Shown here: piece by piece, positions 24,081-35,826 of the stretch
Layout: the number at the start of each line of letters is the position of its first letter
How positions within the stretch are numbered: the stretch's first letter is position 1
Origin: Colias croceus
Lineage: Eukaryota; Arthropoda; Insecta; Lepidoptera; Pieridae
Direction: 5' to 3'
DNA: 64,000 nt
Assembly: GCF_905220415.1 (NCBI RefSeq)
Contig: NC_059553.1
Span: 2,380,501 to 2,444,500, forward strand
The notes under the pieces: generated by a model
What the model was told of the DNA's origin: nothing
Databases searched by the model: none
The model's input: the letters and a program-made list of their open reading frames with translations, nothing else
Position numbers and translations under genes: made by a program

Positions 24081-24426
24081 AATTATTCACATTATGCTCG
24101 TTGATGGAGATAACCGAAAATAAACTGTAGAGCACTCGATTAAATAGTCGCGTAGATCAATTTATTTGTTATTAGTAAATCTCGATCGACGCAAGGTAGC
24201 TGAACTAGTATTCCCGGCTTTTATTTTTTTTGTAAATCTAATAATATGATAATATGGCAAATATTATATTTTTTTGCAACGCCTCTAAAGCGCGTCACAC
24301 ACGGTGAAGATACTATAATATTTTATGTTAAGATTCTCTAATATAAAACGTTTTAGTATCTTAAGGTATCCGGTATCAGCGTTCTGACCATCATTTTTCT
24401 TTTTGTCATTGCGTACTAAGAACCGC

Positions 24427-24476
24427 CATCCTGTTACAAATGATCCACAAAATTTCGAGTCATTTGTAACAGGATG
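24427..24476. repeat. 17-bp inverted repeat inside the pogo-like element
   Basis: CATCCTGTTACAAATGA (24427-24443) and its exact complement (24460-24476) enclose 16 nt. It may be a small nested MITE remnant or an internal feature of the host element. Confidence 0.55.
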
Positions 24477-25044
24477 TGACGTGTGCCAAAATCATCTTTC
24501 AAAATGCTCGTCAGCCGTGTCGGTAATTCCTCGATCTAGTTCGTTATCACGGCATTCTGTTGAAGTAAAGGTGTAAATAAAAATATACATAATCATAATG
24601 GGACAAAAATAACATGTTACTTTTGTACCCATAGGGCTATGTTACTTTTGTACCCGTCTATATTTTTGCCAAGACGTGCAACAAAACTTTAAAACGGAAC
24701 GTGCTACATTAAAATGATTATGAGCAATTCACAATTACTCTAATCAAGAATGGATATGCAAACATTCAGATTTCTATCATCCTTTTAAGACTACGTAAAC
24801 GTTTAATAAAAAAATGTCGAAAATCTTACTTTTGATTCGTGAAAACACGTTGTGTCCTGTCACACAGCCTAACAACGCGTGGCGCCCCCGGCGAATGAAT
24901 ACAATTAAGGGGGGCACTCTCGGCTATCACCTGACAGAGGCTAAGCGGTGTTCGCCCATTGGATAAATCTAGAGAGCATTTGTTACTTTAGACCCACCGT
25001 TACTTTTGTACCCGGTCTCCCCTACCTAATTGCTTGTATTATCA

Positions 25045-25122
25045 AGCTGAATAGTTTGCTTGTTTGGTTGGTTGTACTCGCTAATCTTAGGAACTACGGG
25101 CACCAATAGGAGCGGAACAATG
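25045..25122 (+). mobile_element. Decayed GTTTGTTTG-family retroelement fragment
   Basis: TATCAAGCTGAATAGTTTGC, CTCGCTAATCTTAGGAACTA and CAATAGGAGCGGAACAATGT follow the order of the 12009-12210 repeat but are diverged and internally deleted. Confidence 0.45.
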
Positions 25123-25325
25123 TGGGTAAATTTATTTAAGTATTTCGAATTGTAACCTAATTCCAATCCAACCTAAAATGTAGAACATACTAGATAAGAT
25201 TTTTTATTTATACGATTAGTATACATTTTTTTTCTATTCTTCAAACGTCACAATCTCCCTAAATTCCCATACATATCCGAGTGTGAAATGTTATATTTCC
25301 TAGAGTTAGCGTCCACTATACAATA

Positions 25326-27477
25326 TTAATAATAATAATAATAATAAAACATTTATTGTCAACAGCACACAAAAACATACAATACAAGATTAAAAAAAAA
25401 CATTCAAAGTAAAAATAAGAGATAACAATACTTAGTAATAAAATATGTATAAGAAAATAATGCTTATAATAGGTATTGGACATTTCTCTGTTGACAAAAG
25501 GGACCAACTCAGTATCTGGCACGAATGATGAGATGGACCATTCGCACCACTGATTTTCAGTGGCCCCTTATGACATTTGGAGTTGACAATCACACACTGA
25601 ACAATAAAATAATAAAAATACATTACACCTTAAACCTAAAAGAGATAAAAACAATAAAAATAAAGTAATGAAAACAAAATGAATAAAAGACAAAAAATAA
25701 AATAAAATAAATAAAACCAAAGGAGAAACAAAGCAAATCATGCAATCAAGATATCAAACACTTAAGAAAAAAACAATTGAAAATAAATAAACTTAAACTC
25801 AAACATCACAAGTTTTATTTTACACATTAAATATTACATATTTGCAAAGGAAGTTACACTCAGCGCCACCAAGTCCCCTATGGAGGGTTTAAAAGTAAGT
25901 GAATTCGATATTTGCGTCGAAAATTTTCCTTATTGCGCAAATTACGTAGTGGTGGTGGAAGATTATTCCAACACTTGGTGGCACTGTATCGGAAACTTCC
26001 CTTGAACCCTGCGGAGTGGTGTCTAGGTATGGCCAGCTTTTGAAATGCTGATCTTGTTTGATAGCTTAGGGCACTGCGCTCACCCATCCAGGCAAGTTTT
26101 TGGTATAGGTATGATGGAACCTTGGTTTGCATGACACCAAAAAGAAGAGTGGCAAAATGTAAGCGCCTTCGAGCTTCCATATTTAATATCTTAGCACTTT
26201 GAATATATGGACTAACATGAGTTCGAGGCGGTATATTCCAGCAATAACGTGCACAAGCATTTTGTACACGTTGAATTGCTGCTTTTGTCCGTGAGAGCAA
26301 TCTAGGTCCGTACATTGTGTCGGCATAATTAAACTTGGATAGTACAAGCGCGTCACAAAGTCGGATACGGAGAGTAGTGTCAATATATTTTCGTATTCTA
26401 TACAGAGTCTTAAGTCGATAAAAGCAGTTGGAAATAATGGTATTTATATGTTTCTCGAATCTTAAGTTCTCGTCAAAAATTATTCCTAAATTACGAGCCT
26501 CATGTACGCGGTCAAGTTTCCTATTATTAATTAATACATTTATGTCAAATTGATTAATTCTATTGATTATTTTTGGATTACCTAATATCATAAACTTTGT
26601 CTTGGATGGGTTAAGAATTAATGAATTGCGTTCAGACCACAAGTTAATGTCATTCAAATCGGAATTGACTTTGTCAATTGCCTCTAGGGTTTCATTAGGA
26701 TGAAATGAGTAGTAGAGTTGGATGTCATCAGCATAAATTTGATAGTTGCAGTTCTTTATGATTTTGACAACATCTGCACTGTACAATATGAATAAAAGAG
26801 GGCCTAAGATTGAACCCTGAGGAACCCCTCTCGTAACGATACTGGTATTAGAATATGATCTAGTTCCGTCTTCATTTAAGACAGAAACAGTTTGTGTTCG
26901 ATTGCTCAGGTAACTTTCAAACCATTTAACGCAATTATCACCCAACCCATAATATACAAGCTTGGAGAGCAGTAGGGCGATGTCAATTGTGTCAAAGGCA
27001 CGAGAATAATCTAATAATAACATGATTGTGCCCCTTCCATCTTCTTGTGCGCACAACATGTTATCGACAACGTCCATCAGAGCCGTAGCTGTTCCCCTAT
27101 GCTTCCTAAAGCCAGACTGGTGCTCAGGTAAGATATTATGTAGTTCCAGATATTCCATTAATTGTTTATGAACAATCTTTTCTATGACTTTTGACAAACA
27201 AGGAAGTACACTAATAGGCCGCAGATCTTTCAGGCTATCTGGAGTTTTGTTTTTAGGCACAGGATAAACCAGTGCCTGTCGCCATAAATGTGGAAACGTA
27301 TTCGACTGAAAAGATCTATTAATGATATGGGTCAATGTAGGTAAGGAATGAGGCAATGTGAGGAGAAACATATCTAACGAGATATCATCAACACCTACAG
27401 CTTGAGATTTGATCTCATTCACAGTTTTAAGGACAATATTCTCATCGACAAGCTTGAATTTAAACATTGACCGTTAA
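25326..27477 (-). mobile_element. 5'-truncated non-LTR retrotransposon (LINE)
   Basis: On the - strand a reverse transcriptase ORF (25878-27467) is followed by a ~550-bp 3' region that ends in a (TTA)n simple-repeat tail at about 25326-25346. Sequence upstream of the ORF is unrelated, so the endonuclease domain is missing through 5' truncation, as is usual for LINE copies. A repeat-type rather than poly(A) tail fits CR1/L2/Daphne-like clades. Confidence 0.75.
25878..27467 (-). CDS. LINE reverse transcriptase (truncated ORF2)
   Basis: This frame encodes 529 residues without a stop or frameshift. Conserved reverse transcriptase blocks appear in order: LRPISVLP at 82-89, HQSGFR at 116-121, LLDYSRAFDT with the first catalytic aspartate near 151-160, GVPQGSILGPLLF at 214-226, and YADDIQL with the catalytic aspartate pair at 245-251. 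The thumb and C-terminal region run to the stop, ending FRRKYRIHLLLNPP. The residue order and the simple-repeat tail suggest a CR1/L2/Daphne-type or Jockey-group LINE; I cannot fix the clade by eye. Full ORF2 proteins begin with an apurinic endonuclease, which is absent, so the ATG is an internal methionine of a 5'-truncated copy. The intact frame implies a young insertion. It lies antisense in the wunen intron. Confidence 0.85.
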   Translation of the reverse strand: MFKFKLVDENIVLKTVNEIKSQAVGVDDISLDMFLLTLPHSLPTLTHIINRSFQSNTFPHLWRQALVYPVPKNKTPDSLKDLRPISVLPCLSKVIEKIVHKQLMEYLELHNILPEHQSGFRKHRGTATALMDVVDNMLCAQEDGRGTIMLLLDYSRAFDTIDIALLLSKLVYYGLGDNCVKWFESYLSNRTQTVSVLNEDGTRSYSNTSIVTRGVPQGSILGPLLFILYSADVVKIIKNCNYQIYADDIQLYYSFHPNETLEAIDKVNSDLNDINLWSERNSLILNPSKTKFMILGNPKIINRINQFDINVLINNRKLDRVHEARNLGIIFDENLRFEKHINTIISNCFYRLKTLYRIRKYIDTTLRIRLCDALVLSKFNYADTMYGPRLLSRTKAAIQRVQNACARYCWNIPPRTHVSPYIQSAKILNMEARRRLHFATLLFGVMQTKVPSYLYQKLAWMGERSALSYQTRSAFQKLAIPRHHSAGFKGSFRYSATKCWNNLPPPLRNLRNKENFRRKYRIHLLLNPP

Positions 27478-27767
27478 TATTGACCGTTGGACAATGTTTG
27501 AGCAGCCATTAGTTATTGTCGCCTTTTGCTAAACTTACATATTGGTTCTAAACTTTCTTGTAAATATAAGTCTCGACAAATAAGTAAAAGACAAACTATT
27601 TATACGTACTGTATTATACGTACGGAAGATAGTGAATGAAATTTATGAATGGATTGTACCTATGTATTTCCTTATGGTTATAAAACCATGGCCATGGAAA
27701 AAATAATATCTCTCTTATGAGTATCGTGATAAATAATGTGATCCTTAAATATATAATTAAACTAGCT

Positions 27768-27940
27768 TACCGCTCGCGGCTTCTCCCGCTTTCTCTAAAA
27801 CGATTTGAGATTTAAACTATCCTATCCCTCAAGTTGGATCGAACTGCACATGGTGTGCGAATTTTATTATAATCGGTTAAGTGGTTTAGGAGTCCATTAA
27901 GGACAAACATTGTGACACGAGATTTATATATATATTAAAG
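27768..27940 (+). mobile_element. RTE-like tail fragment
   Basis: It starts ACTAGCTTACCGCTCGCGGC, then has a CTATCCTATCCCTCAAGTTG segment and AATCGGTTAAGTGGTTTAGG, and ends near TATATATATATTA. The order is that of lepidopteran RTE-like tails in the forward direction. Confidence 0.6.
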
Positions 27941-28342
27941 ATTTAAAGGTATTACTTATTGTTGTTTAATTCTTAAAGTAAATTTATTCAGTTCACACAA
28001 CAACACACTTCAGAAAAATAAATTGGTACATTCAGTTTATTAGTTTATAGATTAGTCATTTTAGTTATATCGGTTATATAGAACATTCTAAAGATTAATT
28101 TTCCCAAAAATAATTTTATTACCAAATAACTCATATTCTATATTATATTACGTAAGAAGTGACGAGTTTTAACCAAAAAGCCGGTATAATAAAGTAGATT
28201 ATATTTTTTATTCAGCATCAAGTACGTATATAGAACTTATCAAACGTGAAATCTAAATGTCCAGCGGTTAATTTGATAGGCAAGTACAGTCAGGGTGTAA
28301 TTTAAATAATTAATTTAAGCCGAATAAATCATATTTTTTATT

Positions 28343-28507
28343 GAAGTGAAACTTCTTTATCGGGGTTGGAAAAAAATTTAGTGTAACATTTTTTCGTTAC
28401 GCGCCATCTTTTTCTTATCCGTACCACGCGTGATTCGACGTATTTCTGTAAAGTTGCATATAGTAAATTATTTTTTGAAAAATAAGGTCATAAAGAAGTT
28501 TCACTTC
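28343..28507. mobile_element. GAAGTGAAACTTC inverted-repeat element, copy A
   Basis: The ends are an 18-bp perfect inverted repeat, GAAGTGAAACTTCTTTAT and its complement. Two relatives lie at 28964-29084 and 57448-57569. Similarity between copies goes on past the right inverted repeat into a second small palindrome (ACGTGTG...CACACAC), so the true element end may be further right. Confidence 0.6.
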
Positions 28508-28963
28508 TTACGTGTGTACCCACACACACACACATTTTTTTGTTATAATTCTTCATATGAAAGTCTTTTTTTGACTTCTTAAATTGACTTATGTACATAT
28601 TATATTTAATAAAATATTGTTTTACATCGAAGATCTTCTACATTTCAAAAAACTGAAGTAGTGAGGATTAAATTCAATCGGACGTTTTTTCTTTCTTTCA
28701 ATCGTCAAAGCCCAAAAGTATACATATTATAGTAATTTTCAATGTCACGTCACTTCTCACGTCAAATACAAAGCAACGAAGCCTTGTCCCTTAATTTACA
28801 TAAAAACTATTTAAGGACTTCTCTCGTTGTCAGTACTATGCCTTGAAGAATGTTTGCTCGTCCTTGCGTAAAGCCAGGTGCAAATATACTATTCAATGTA
28901 ACAGTTGTGCCGCTCATGGTGTTATTATTGTTTATTATATGTGTGTTTTATGAACACATTTTT

Positions 28964-29084
28964 GAAGTGAAACTCCTTTAGGCGCGTTAAGAGTAAAATT
29001 ACAAGGCCGCGTCATAGCAATACCGTCCGTCATGTCAGGCGACGATTTTGGTATCTTTGAATCTTGCCAAAGAAGTTTCACTTC
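28964..29084. mobile_element. GAAGTGAAACTTC inverted-repeat element, copy B
   Basis: The left end reads GAAGTGAAACTCCTTTAGG (one change) and the right end CCAAAGAAGTTTCACTTC. Interior segments GCG-TTAAGAGTAAAATT and GATTTTGGTATCTTTGAATC are shared with the copy at 57448. Confidence 0.6.
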
Positions 29085-30882
29085 TGAAACGTATGCTCGG
29101 CTTGTACGCTCCTGTTTTTTATAAAACGAAGATAAATGAGTGTATGCTTGTTAAATGTTAAGGTTAATTTATTAATTAAATTTGAACGTATAGAGAACAA
29201 AGGAACTAATTAATGTTTGATTAATTTAATACCTACTGTATTAATACTGTTCTAGTAAACCAGCATATTATTATATTAGTTCCGTGGAAAGCATAAGAAT
29301 AGGAAACCTTTGATGTGTGTCATTTCTTTATTTACTGCGTATAAGGTGTTGAAAATGTATGGCTTCGATATGTGTGATTATTAGAAAATTAAGTAGGCAC
29401 TATTTATAATGGATCATTCATGGAGTTGTAAACGGTAAAAAAAATTGTTATATATTTAAATAGATTAAATGTATTTCGAGAAAAGTTCTTGGGCTAAAGC
29501 CCTAATAAAATGTTGTTAAAAAACGATTATTATCAATGTTGATGCTTACCGTAAAGTAAACAGATATAGCTACTGTGTTATTTTACATCTTAAGATGAAT
29601 ATCTTAACTGCATTGAATTTTTATTACCTACGAAAAATCTGAAGCGACCGTTAAGATGGTAGTTATATGATGGTAGAGTTAAGGTTTTACGCTCTTTTTA
29701 CTAGTTTTAGAATATCATAAAAACGTTGTTACGTCTAAAATAGTAACGAATAGTAGCTCGTTGTAAAAATATGGTTAATAAGTCGTTGCGCGTCCTACGT
29801 TCTACGACGTCGTAGGTACGTCTTCAAAAAAAAAAAAACACAGTAACATACAAAATGACTTCATGCATCATGCATGCATGCATGAATTTCTTTGCTCGCT
29901 TACATCACGTACGTCTACATCATCTGACTAAAACCAAACATAATACGGAAGAATATTTTTATTTTGTTTAAAAATGACGTATATTTTTACTATAAAATAG
30001 ATATAAATATCTGTGTTTAAAAACGTAATTAAATTATGGATATGCGTCATTATAATATTGAGTGTATACTTAGAAAAAATAGCTATCATAGTATTCCCTT
30101 GTAAGTGATTACTATAAACGTACTAATGTTTAACTTTTATTGCTCATAATCACAGTGTCAGGGAATTAATAAATCATCGTCTTATAGAATGAGGATAGCG
30201 GTTTCAGAGGTATAAATGGATGGACAAAAATAAACTTCAATCGCGGCTGTGATAAAATTGGGATTTAAAGTTTGTAAGTCATTAATCATAACACGATTTT
30301 GTTTTATGACTCTGTATATAAATATGTTTTCTTTTAATTTTATGGTAAAAATAGTGTTTGTTTTGGGTTGGAAATGTGGTCGTTATTTTCGCGTCTTCTT
30401 AAAAAATACAGAAGTTGTATTTATTAATTATTATTTGTTTTATATATAGATAACAATTCGGAATGCTATGTTTTATCATACTCAAGATTGAAGTAGACAC
30501 TACAGAAAGCAAATAAATAATATTATGTATACTTACGTAGTTTTTCTTGAACAGCGATACAAATCTTAGGTTTTTAAAATACAACAATAATGGTATTTGA
30601 ACAGGTAAATCTATTATTTCATAAGAGTATTAACAAATACCCAAAACGTATGAAATATTATACTAATTGGTAAAATTAAATAGTCTGACGGTTGAATTAA
30701 TTAAATTTTCTGGGATTAGTAACATGACGAATACCTGCCCATCAATGGACATTAAATTATTTTTTCTCATAGCGGTATCGGTCGTTTAAACTTTATAATG
30801 ACCTTTTTGAACTGTGGCACAAAAATAAGATTAATTCGTAGTGGTAATACAGTTAAACACTCATTAGATTGAGAATCTACAT

Positions 30883-31066
30883 TATCAAGACTAATATTAT
30901 TAAGCAGAAGATTTCAGTGTTAGAGATACCTAGCCCATTTATCGAGGAATGCTAAAGGTATAGGCTATATATATCACAGAACATATAAAGAGTATGTTCT
31001 GTGCTATATATCATCACGCTAAGACCGAAAAGAGTGAAAAGTGAAACCGCGGGGAACAGCTAGTCA
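30883..31066 (+). mobile_element. Decayed GTTTGTTTG-family fragment with a hairpin insertion
   Basis: ACTAATATTATTAAGCAGAA, GCCCATTTATCGAGGAATGC and GTGAAACCGCGGGGAACAGC match the family seen at 12009-12210. Inside, the GGCTATATATCATCACG segment is split by about 36 nt that form an 11-bp hairpin (CACAGAACATA at 30975 and complement at 30993, loop of 7). Confidence 0.55.
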
Positions 31067-31170
31067 AATAATAAATGACTGCAATTTCTCAGTATAGCAA
31101 CGAATATACATATAAATATATGAGGTAGGTGGGTCTATATTAATTCTCAACTATCGAAAATTATAATCTA

Positions 31171-31342
31171 TATTGCATAGCTATTGCATAGCTTCTATTG
31201 CGGGCTTTGAGCGCGGGGACCGAATCCAGAAATTGCGTAACGAAAAACCTCACGCTCCCCACTCCGACGGGCTCGGATGTGTGGCTTAAAGGCATGCTAT
31301 GCAATAGCTTTACCGCGGCAGTCCCCGAGTGCCACACGTTTT
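31171..31342. repeat. GC-rich interspersed repeat with internal inverted repeat
   Basis: TTGCATAGCTATTGCATAGC at the left is complementary to GCTATGCAATAGC near 31294-31306. The block ends TTTACCGCGGCAGTCCCCGA, then GTGCCACACG, a motif I recognise from lepidopteran interspersed repeats. It accounts for the isolated GC-rich open frame here, which I do not regard as a gene. Confidence 0.55.
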
Positions 31343-32871
31343 ATTTTTATTTACTAAAATATATACTTACCACATTCCGTCCACTGATTCGATTCGATGG
31401 TACAGATATAAATGGATATAACTTTCCAATGCTCCATGGATGCCCCAGTTTTCGATGCGTGATCTGAGGTCGTTTATAATCGTAAATGCAGAATTATCAT
31501 TCGATTAATGCATTTCTTGTCGAGTTACGTTTGCTATTGTGTCTGTCAGTGAGACGGTCTTGTAGTGCAAAATGATTTTTAATTGATATGAAATAAGCCA
31601 ATTCAAATGTTTCGGATTGGTTATGGGATTATTTTGTTAATTATGAATTAGTTTGGGGATTCTTTTGTTTATGTTAGACATTACTTTAGAACTGATGTTA
31701 TCTGTGCAATGTGCATATTAGATCAAAACTGTTACGTTGAAAATTTGTACTTACAAATTATTATTTATTGTAACTATATTGATGTTATCATAACAATCGA
31801 TGTTTACACTAATCGACACCTGTGATCTGACTCACTATGTAATTTATCTAAACATCTGATCACATTTTGAAGCATTTAAACAACTTTGCGTAAATGTGGA
31901 AAGACTGCGTTTTTCTCTGAACAATTTTCAACAAATTAATTATTTTTTACCTTATTATTTCGTACAAAATAATGATACCTTGCTATAATTTTTTACTCAT
32001 TTCTCATACATTTAAATATCACGTAAACTGATATCCTTGACCGAGTATAATGTCAGAACATTGGCGAAATGCCAAGTATTTTGTATTCACATTGGTGTTG
32101 TTTTCAGTTTTTTTGTTTGATGGTGCGTTTATTTACATGGAATGTTTTGATAGTTTGTTTATGGACTGAATGGAATAAACAATGTATTATTGTCTTTGTT
32201 CAGTGGTTAGCGAGTGTTATACTATGAAGGTTACGGTTTCTAAAAGTAAAGAAAAATAAAAAATATTTAGTTTTGGTTTTGAACGATTTTACGATGAGTA
32301 TTGCGTGCGCTGCTAAGCAAATAGATGTTATCTTTTTTCTGAAATTTGTTTTATTTTCAAGTGTAAATATTACGTAAGTTACACTGATTTGAAGACAGTA
32401 AGATGTGTTATCGTAACAAGCGTATAATTATCTAAAAGTAAACAAAAGTGCCGCTGACCTTAGAGACACGTGCGAAACGGCGTGTGTAATGTTAGCATAA
32501 TTGTTGGTTATGATTTGTTTGTGTAATTAGTAATTAGTAATTGCTACCGCATTGCAGTTGCGCTATTTTTTATACAACTGTTTATTTATGTTTTCTTGTA
32601 TATGGTTGTGTGTGTATCACACACACACGAATTCTAACCTATTGAATTAAAAAATAAACGGGCTTTAAAACGGGAGTTATTTGTATAAGTTTTCAGTTAC
32701 AAGTTAATTTTTAAAGGTCTAGCTAAATAGTAACTTTTCCACGCTTTCAATCGACCATACTAGCTGTATGGACGTGCTAAATATCATCTGATATACCTAC
32801 CTACTGGGAAATTATAGTCAAGACTCTTGACTCTAAATCAACACATGAACGTCTAGGTACCCGTTTACCAT

Positions 32872-33027
32872 GTCACGGATGAATTCTACACATACCCGTG
32901 GCCCTGTCGCTGATGCGGCTTGACGGAACACAGTGGGGTTTTTGGTCGGTAGGAATCCGACATAACCCACGGCCTCTTCCCCGGAAGCCGTGGGTATCTA
33001 TGCAAGATTTCCCCACTAAAAAAAAAA
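32872..33027 (+). mobile_element. Poly(A) retroelement insertion with 16-bp target duplication
   Basis: The exact direct repeat GGTACCCGTTTACCAT flanks it (32856-32871 and 33028-33043). It holds CGGAACACAGTGGGGTTT, GGTCGGTAGG, TCCGACATAACCCACGGCC and ends in A11. It is the same family as 21053-21228 in the opposite orientation. It is likely a SINE or a very short LINE 3' end. Confidence 0.75.
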
Positions 33028-35523
33028 GGTACCCGTTTACCATACGAGTGAAGCCGCGGGCTCAAGATAGTTAATCATATTATACTACTATTACTCTAAG
33101 TACTCGCATAAAACAATACCTCACTGGCGACTTGACTCCATGTGATTGAAATTAATCATTTTGTAGACTAATAAATGATGACATTGATTTCTAAGTTCAT
33201 CCTCAACAATGTTAATTAATTATTGGTTATAAATTGTATTGTAGGACATTATTACTCTAATAATTCAATTGTTATGATTACCAATGCTTATGTTGTAATA
33301 TGTTTATTAATGATCTATCAGTACGTACCTAGTACCTAGTACCGTACCTAGTTTACCACCTAGGTGCTTAGTGCTAGTAAAAGTTATTATTTTGATGAAA
33401 TATATTCTTTTTTAATATTTTTTATGTTTTGAGTAGAAAGATAGATTTTAGAGTTGATAATGTTTCAATAGAGGCCTAAATTATTATTGCTCGAACAATC
33501 GTATGAAATTCTATCCGTAGGTTTGCGAGTGTTTCGTATTTAACTATTTTTGTACCTTCTCCTTGATAACCCTTACAAATCGCCATAGTATTACTGTATT
33601 AGGTACAATAATTTGAGCAAACCGTAATGATGTTCTACCCAAATAAAGCCGTAGGTACTAATCAATACTGCAAAGCCTTCGAATTCGTACAGTATTACCA
33701 AATGTTTCAAAATAGTTCAAGCCTACTCCTCATGCCAGTTGGTCCCTCCTCATGCCAGTGGGATCGTCTGGACGCACCATTACTTGTATTTGTTTTCCAT
33801 TAACGCGCTTGTCATGCCCATGGTAACTTCGATAGCGCCCAAAAACTTAGTTTGTTCACATTATCGGCTATTAGACTAGTTTCGTGCTGTTATGTTTGTT
33901 TATTTTATCGTAAGTGTGAAAGGTATGGGTGTAATTTTTTGTTAGATTTTGGTTTAATTGCTTATAGGACTGTTGCACCAATCGTCGAATAAAATATAAA
34001 TTTCTAAATGTAATATGTACTGAAATTAATTTTACTGAGTAAAATGATGGTTAATAATCCGGCAATATCGCTATCGATAATACTCGCGTAAAATCACTAG
34101 ACACTAGGGAATACTAGGTACATATTACTTGTTATTAATTCTATATGTACCTATATAACCAATGCTAAATTTTACCTTGAACCTTACTGAATAAAGCCTT
34201 ACTGTGGTCCGTCATAGATCTAGAAATACAACACCCTGTACGCCAACCGAATTAAAATGTAGGTACCAACAATTAGGACGAAAATCAAGGACGCGATCGA
34301 AACAGTCGGAAACTTGTTAATAGTGTCATTGTCGGGACTAAATTTAGCGTACATGCGGGTCCTATATCTCCACTACGGAGATCTCTATAAATAAACCAAG
34401 CGATCATAATTATGCTCTTATCGCGTACCGTTTTATTGATTTGTTTCAAGTCCATTGATCGTTTTACGTCGAGCAGTCTTTAATTTGCAATGTATTGACG
34501 CAATGTATGCGTGGTGATGTTTTATGCGCAGTGTCAATTGTGACAACATATTACGTGATCGGAATGTGGAGGCAAGTGTTTCGGACGCGATTTTGAACAT
34601 TTTATTTATACTTCGTTCTAAACCTGTAGATATAGAAATTTGAATATGATAGAAAAGTTCGTGTAATTTACCTTAGCTTCGAATAATTGGTCTTAACTAT
34701 TGAATTGTATGAGAAAGTACAATAGCATTATCATTAAATAAATAGAACCCTTTCTCTATTCCCAAAGAAAGTCAAACAATTTTAAGCTTACAGATAAATC
34801 TTACTAAATCTGACCATAAAGAAACCGATAAATCGAAACATAACTGACTCAGACCACACCTGTTGATATATCTTCGAAACGGACTTAAAACGCGATTAAA
34901 ATGCATCCTAATATCTTTCAAAATGTACGCAAACATGAGGAAATAACGGCTTTAGAACAGATTACAGAAATCTCGCTCGTAAATCTTCCAACTAGCGCAT
35001 CTATGTGAGCTTTCGTAACAAAACATCTTATCTGTATCTCAACTATTTTCGTGTCTCATTTGGGCAAAAGCACGAAATCCAAATTATGTACACAGTATAA
35101 AGAGAACGAGTAGGCCGACTCCCGGCGTTTATGAGCTCACGGTACCTAAACGGCGGGCGCGGCCTTCATGAGAAAGGTCCATGAGAAGTAACCGAGCCGC
35201 GCGGCGTTTTATCGTACGTACATGAACGGCACAGGGCACGGCCAAGAGCTTACATGCAAAACGTTGCGTACCTTTGTTCGAAGATAACTTACTTGTTGTC
35301 TTTATACTATGTTTTGTAGATACCTCCCAAGAATGATAATCCTTCGTTCCAAATGGACGCTTGAAGCGGCAATAAAATGCGACCGTAAAGATAGCAGAGA
35401 CATTAAGGATATGAGTGTGAGGCGACCATAGTCTAGATTATTGGGATTTAATAGTGGCTTGAATGTAAGAATATTGTATTGGAACACACACGCTGATATT
35501 TAAAAGCAATAGTTCCCGGTTTT

Positions 35524-35826
35524 CATCATCATCATCATCAGCCCATATACGTTCCCACTGCTGGGACACGGGCCTCCTATGAGGGTACAGGCCATAACCC
35601 ACCACGCTGGCCAAGTGCTTGTTGGCGGATGACACATGTCGTCAAACTTTTTAATTCTTCGACATGTCGGTTTCCTCACGATGTTTTCCTTCACCGTTCG
35701 AGCAGTGGTGATGTTACAACATGCGCAGATAAATTGAAAAATCAATTTATTTCCTGCGCGCTCGCCTGGTCTCGAACCCCGGACTTATCGATTCAAAGTC
35801 CGAGGTCTCACCACTGAGCCACCACT
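35524..35826 (-). mobile_element. tRNA-derived SINE with 12-bp target duplication
   Basis: The flanks are the exact 12-bp direct repeat GTTCCCGGTTTT (35512-35523 and 35827-35838). Read on the - strand, the head holds an A box-like TGGCTCAGTGGTGAG and a B box GGGTTCGAGACC of a tRNA-derived RNA polymerase III promoter. The body ends with a (GATGAT)n tail, seen as CATCATCATCAT at the left on the + strand. All marks of a complete SINE are present. The target duplication is unbroken, so the insertion is fairly recent. Confidence 0.85.

Larger units (their letters stand above)
23338..25022 (-). mobile_element. Pogo-like Tc1/mariner-superfamily DNA transposon
   Basis: Perfect 24-bp terminal inverted repeats (GGGGAGACCGGGTACAAAAG then TAAC) bound a 1685-bp element, flanked by TA on both sides as in Tc1/mariner elements. 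The motif GTTACTTTTGTACCC recurs near the right end (about 24615-24657), and GTCGAAAGTAAC recurs near the left (about 23520-23580). These subterminal repeats may be transposase-binding sites. A broken transposase lies on the - strand. The element sits inside the large wunen intron. Confidence 0.8.

Noticed and set aside
31198..31467. 89-codon open frame in GC-rich sequence
   Set aside because: It coincides with a recognisable lepidopteran interspersed repeat (GCGGCAGTCCCCGAGTGCC).
33715..33772. Short direct repeat CCTCATGCCAGT(T/G)GG
   Set aside because: Only two short copies about 28 bp apart; too small to define an element.
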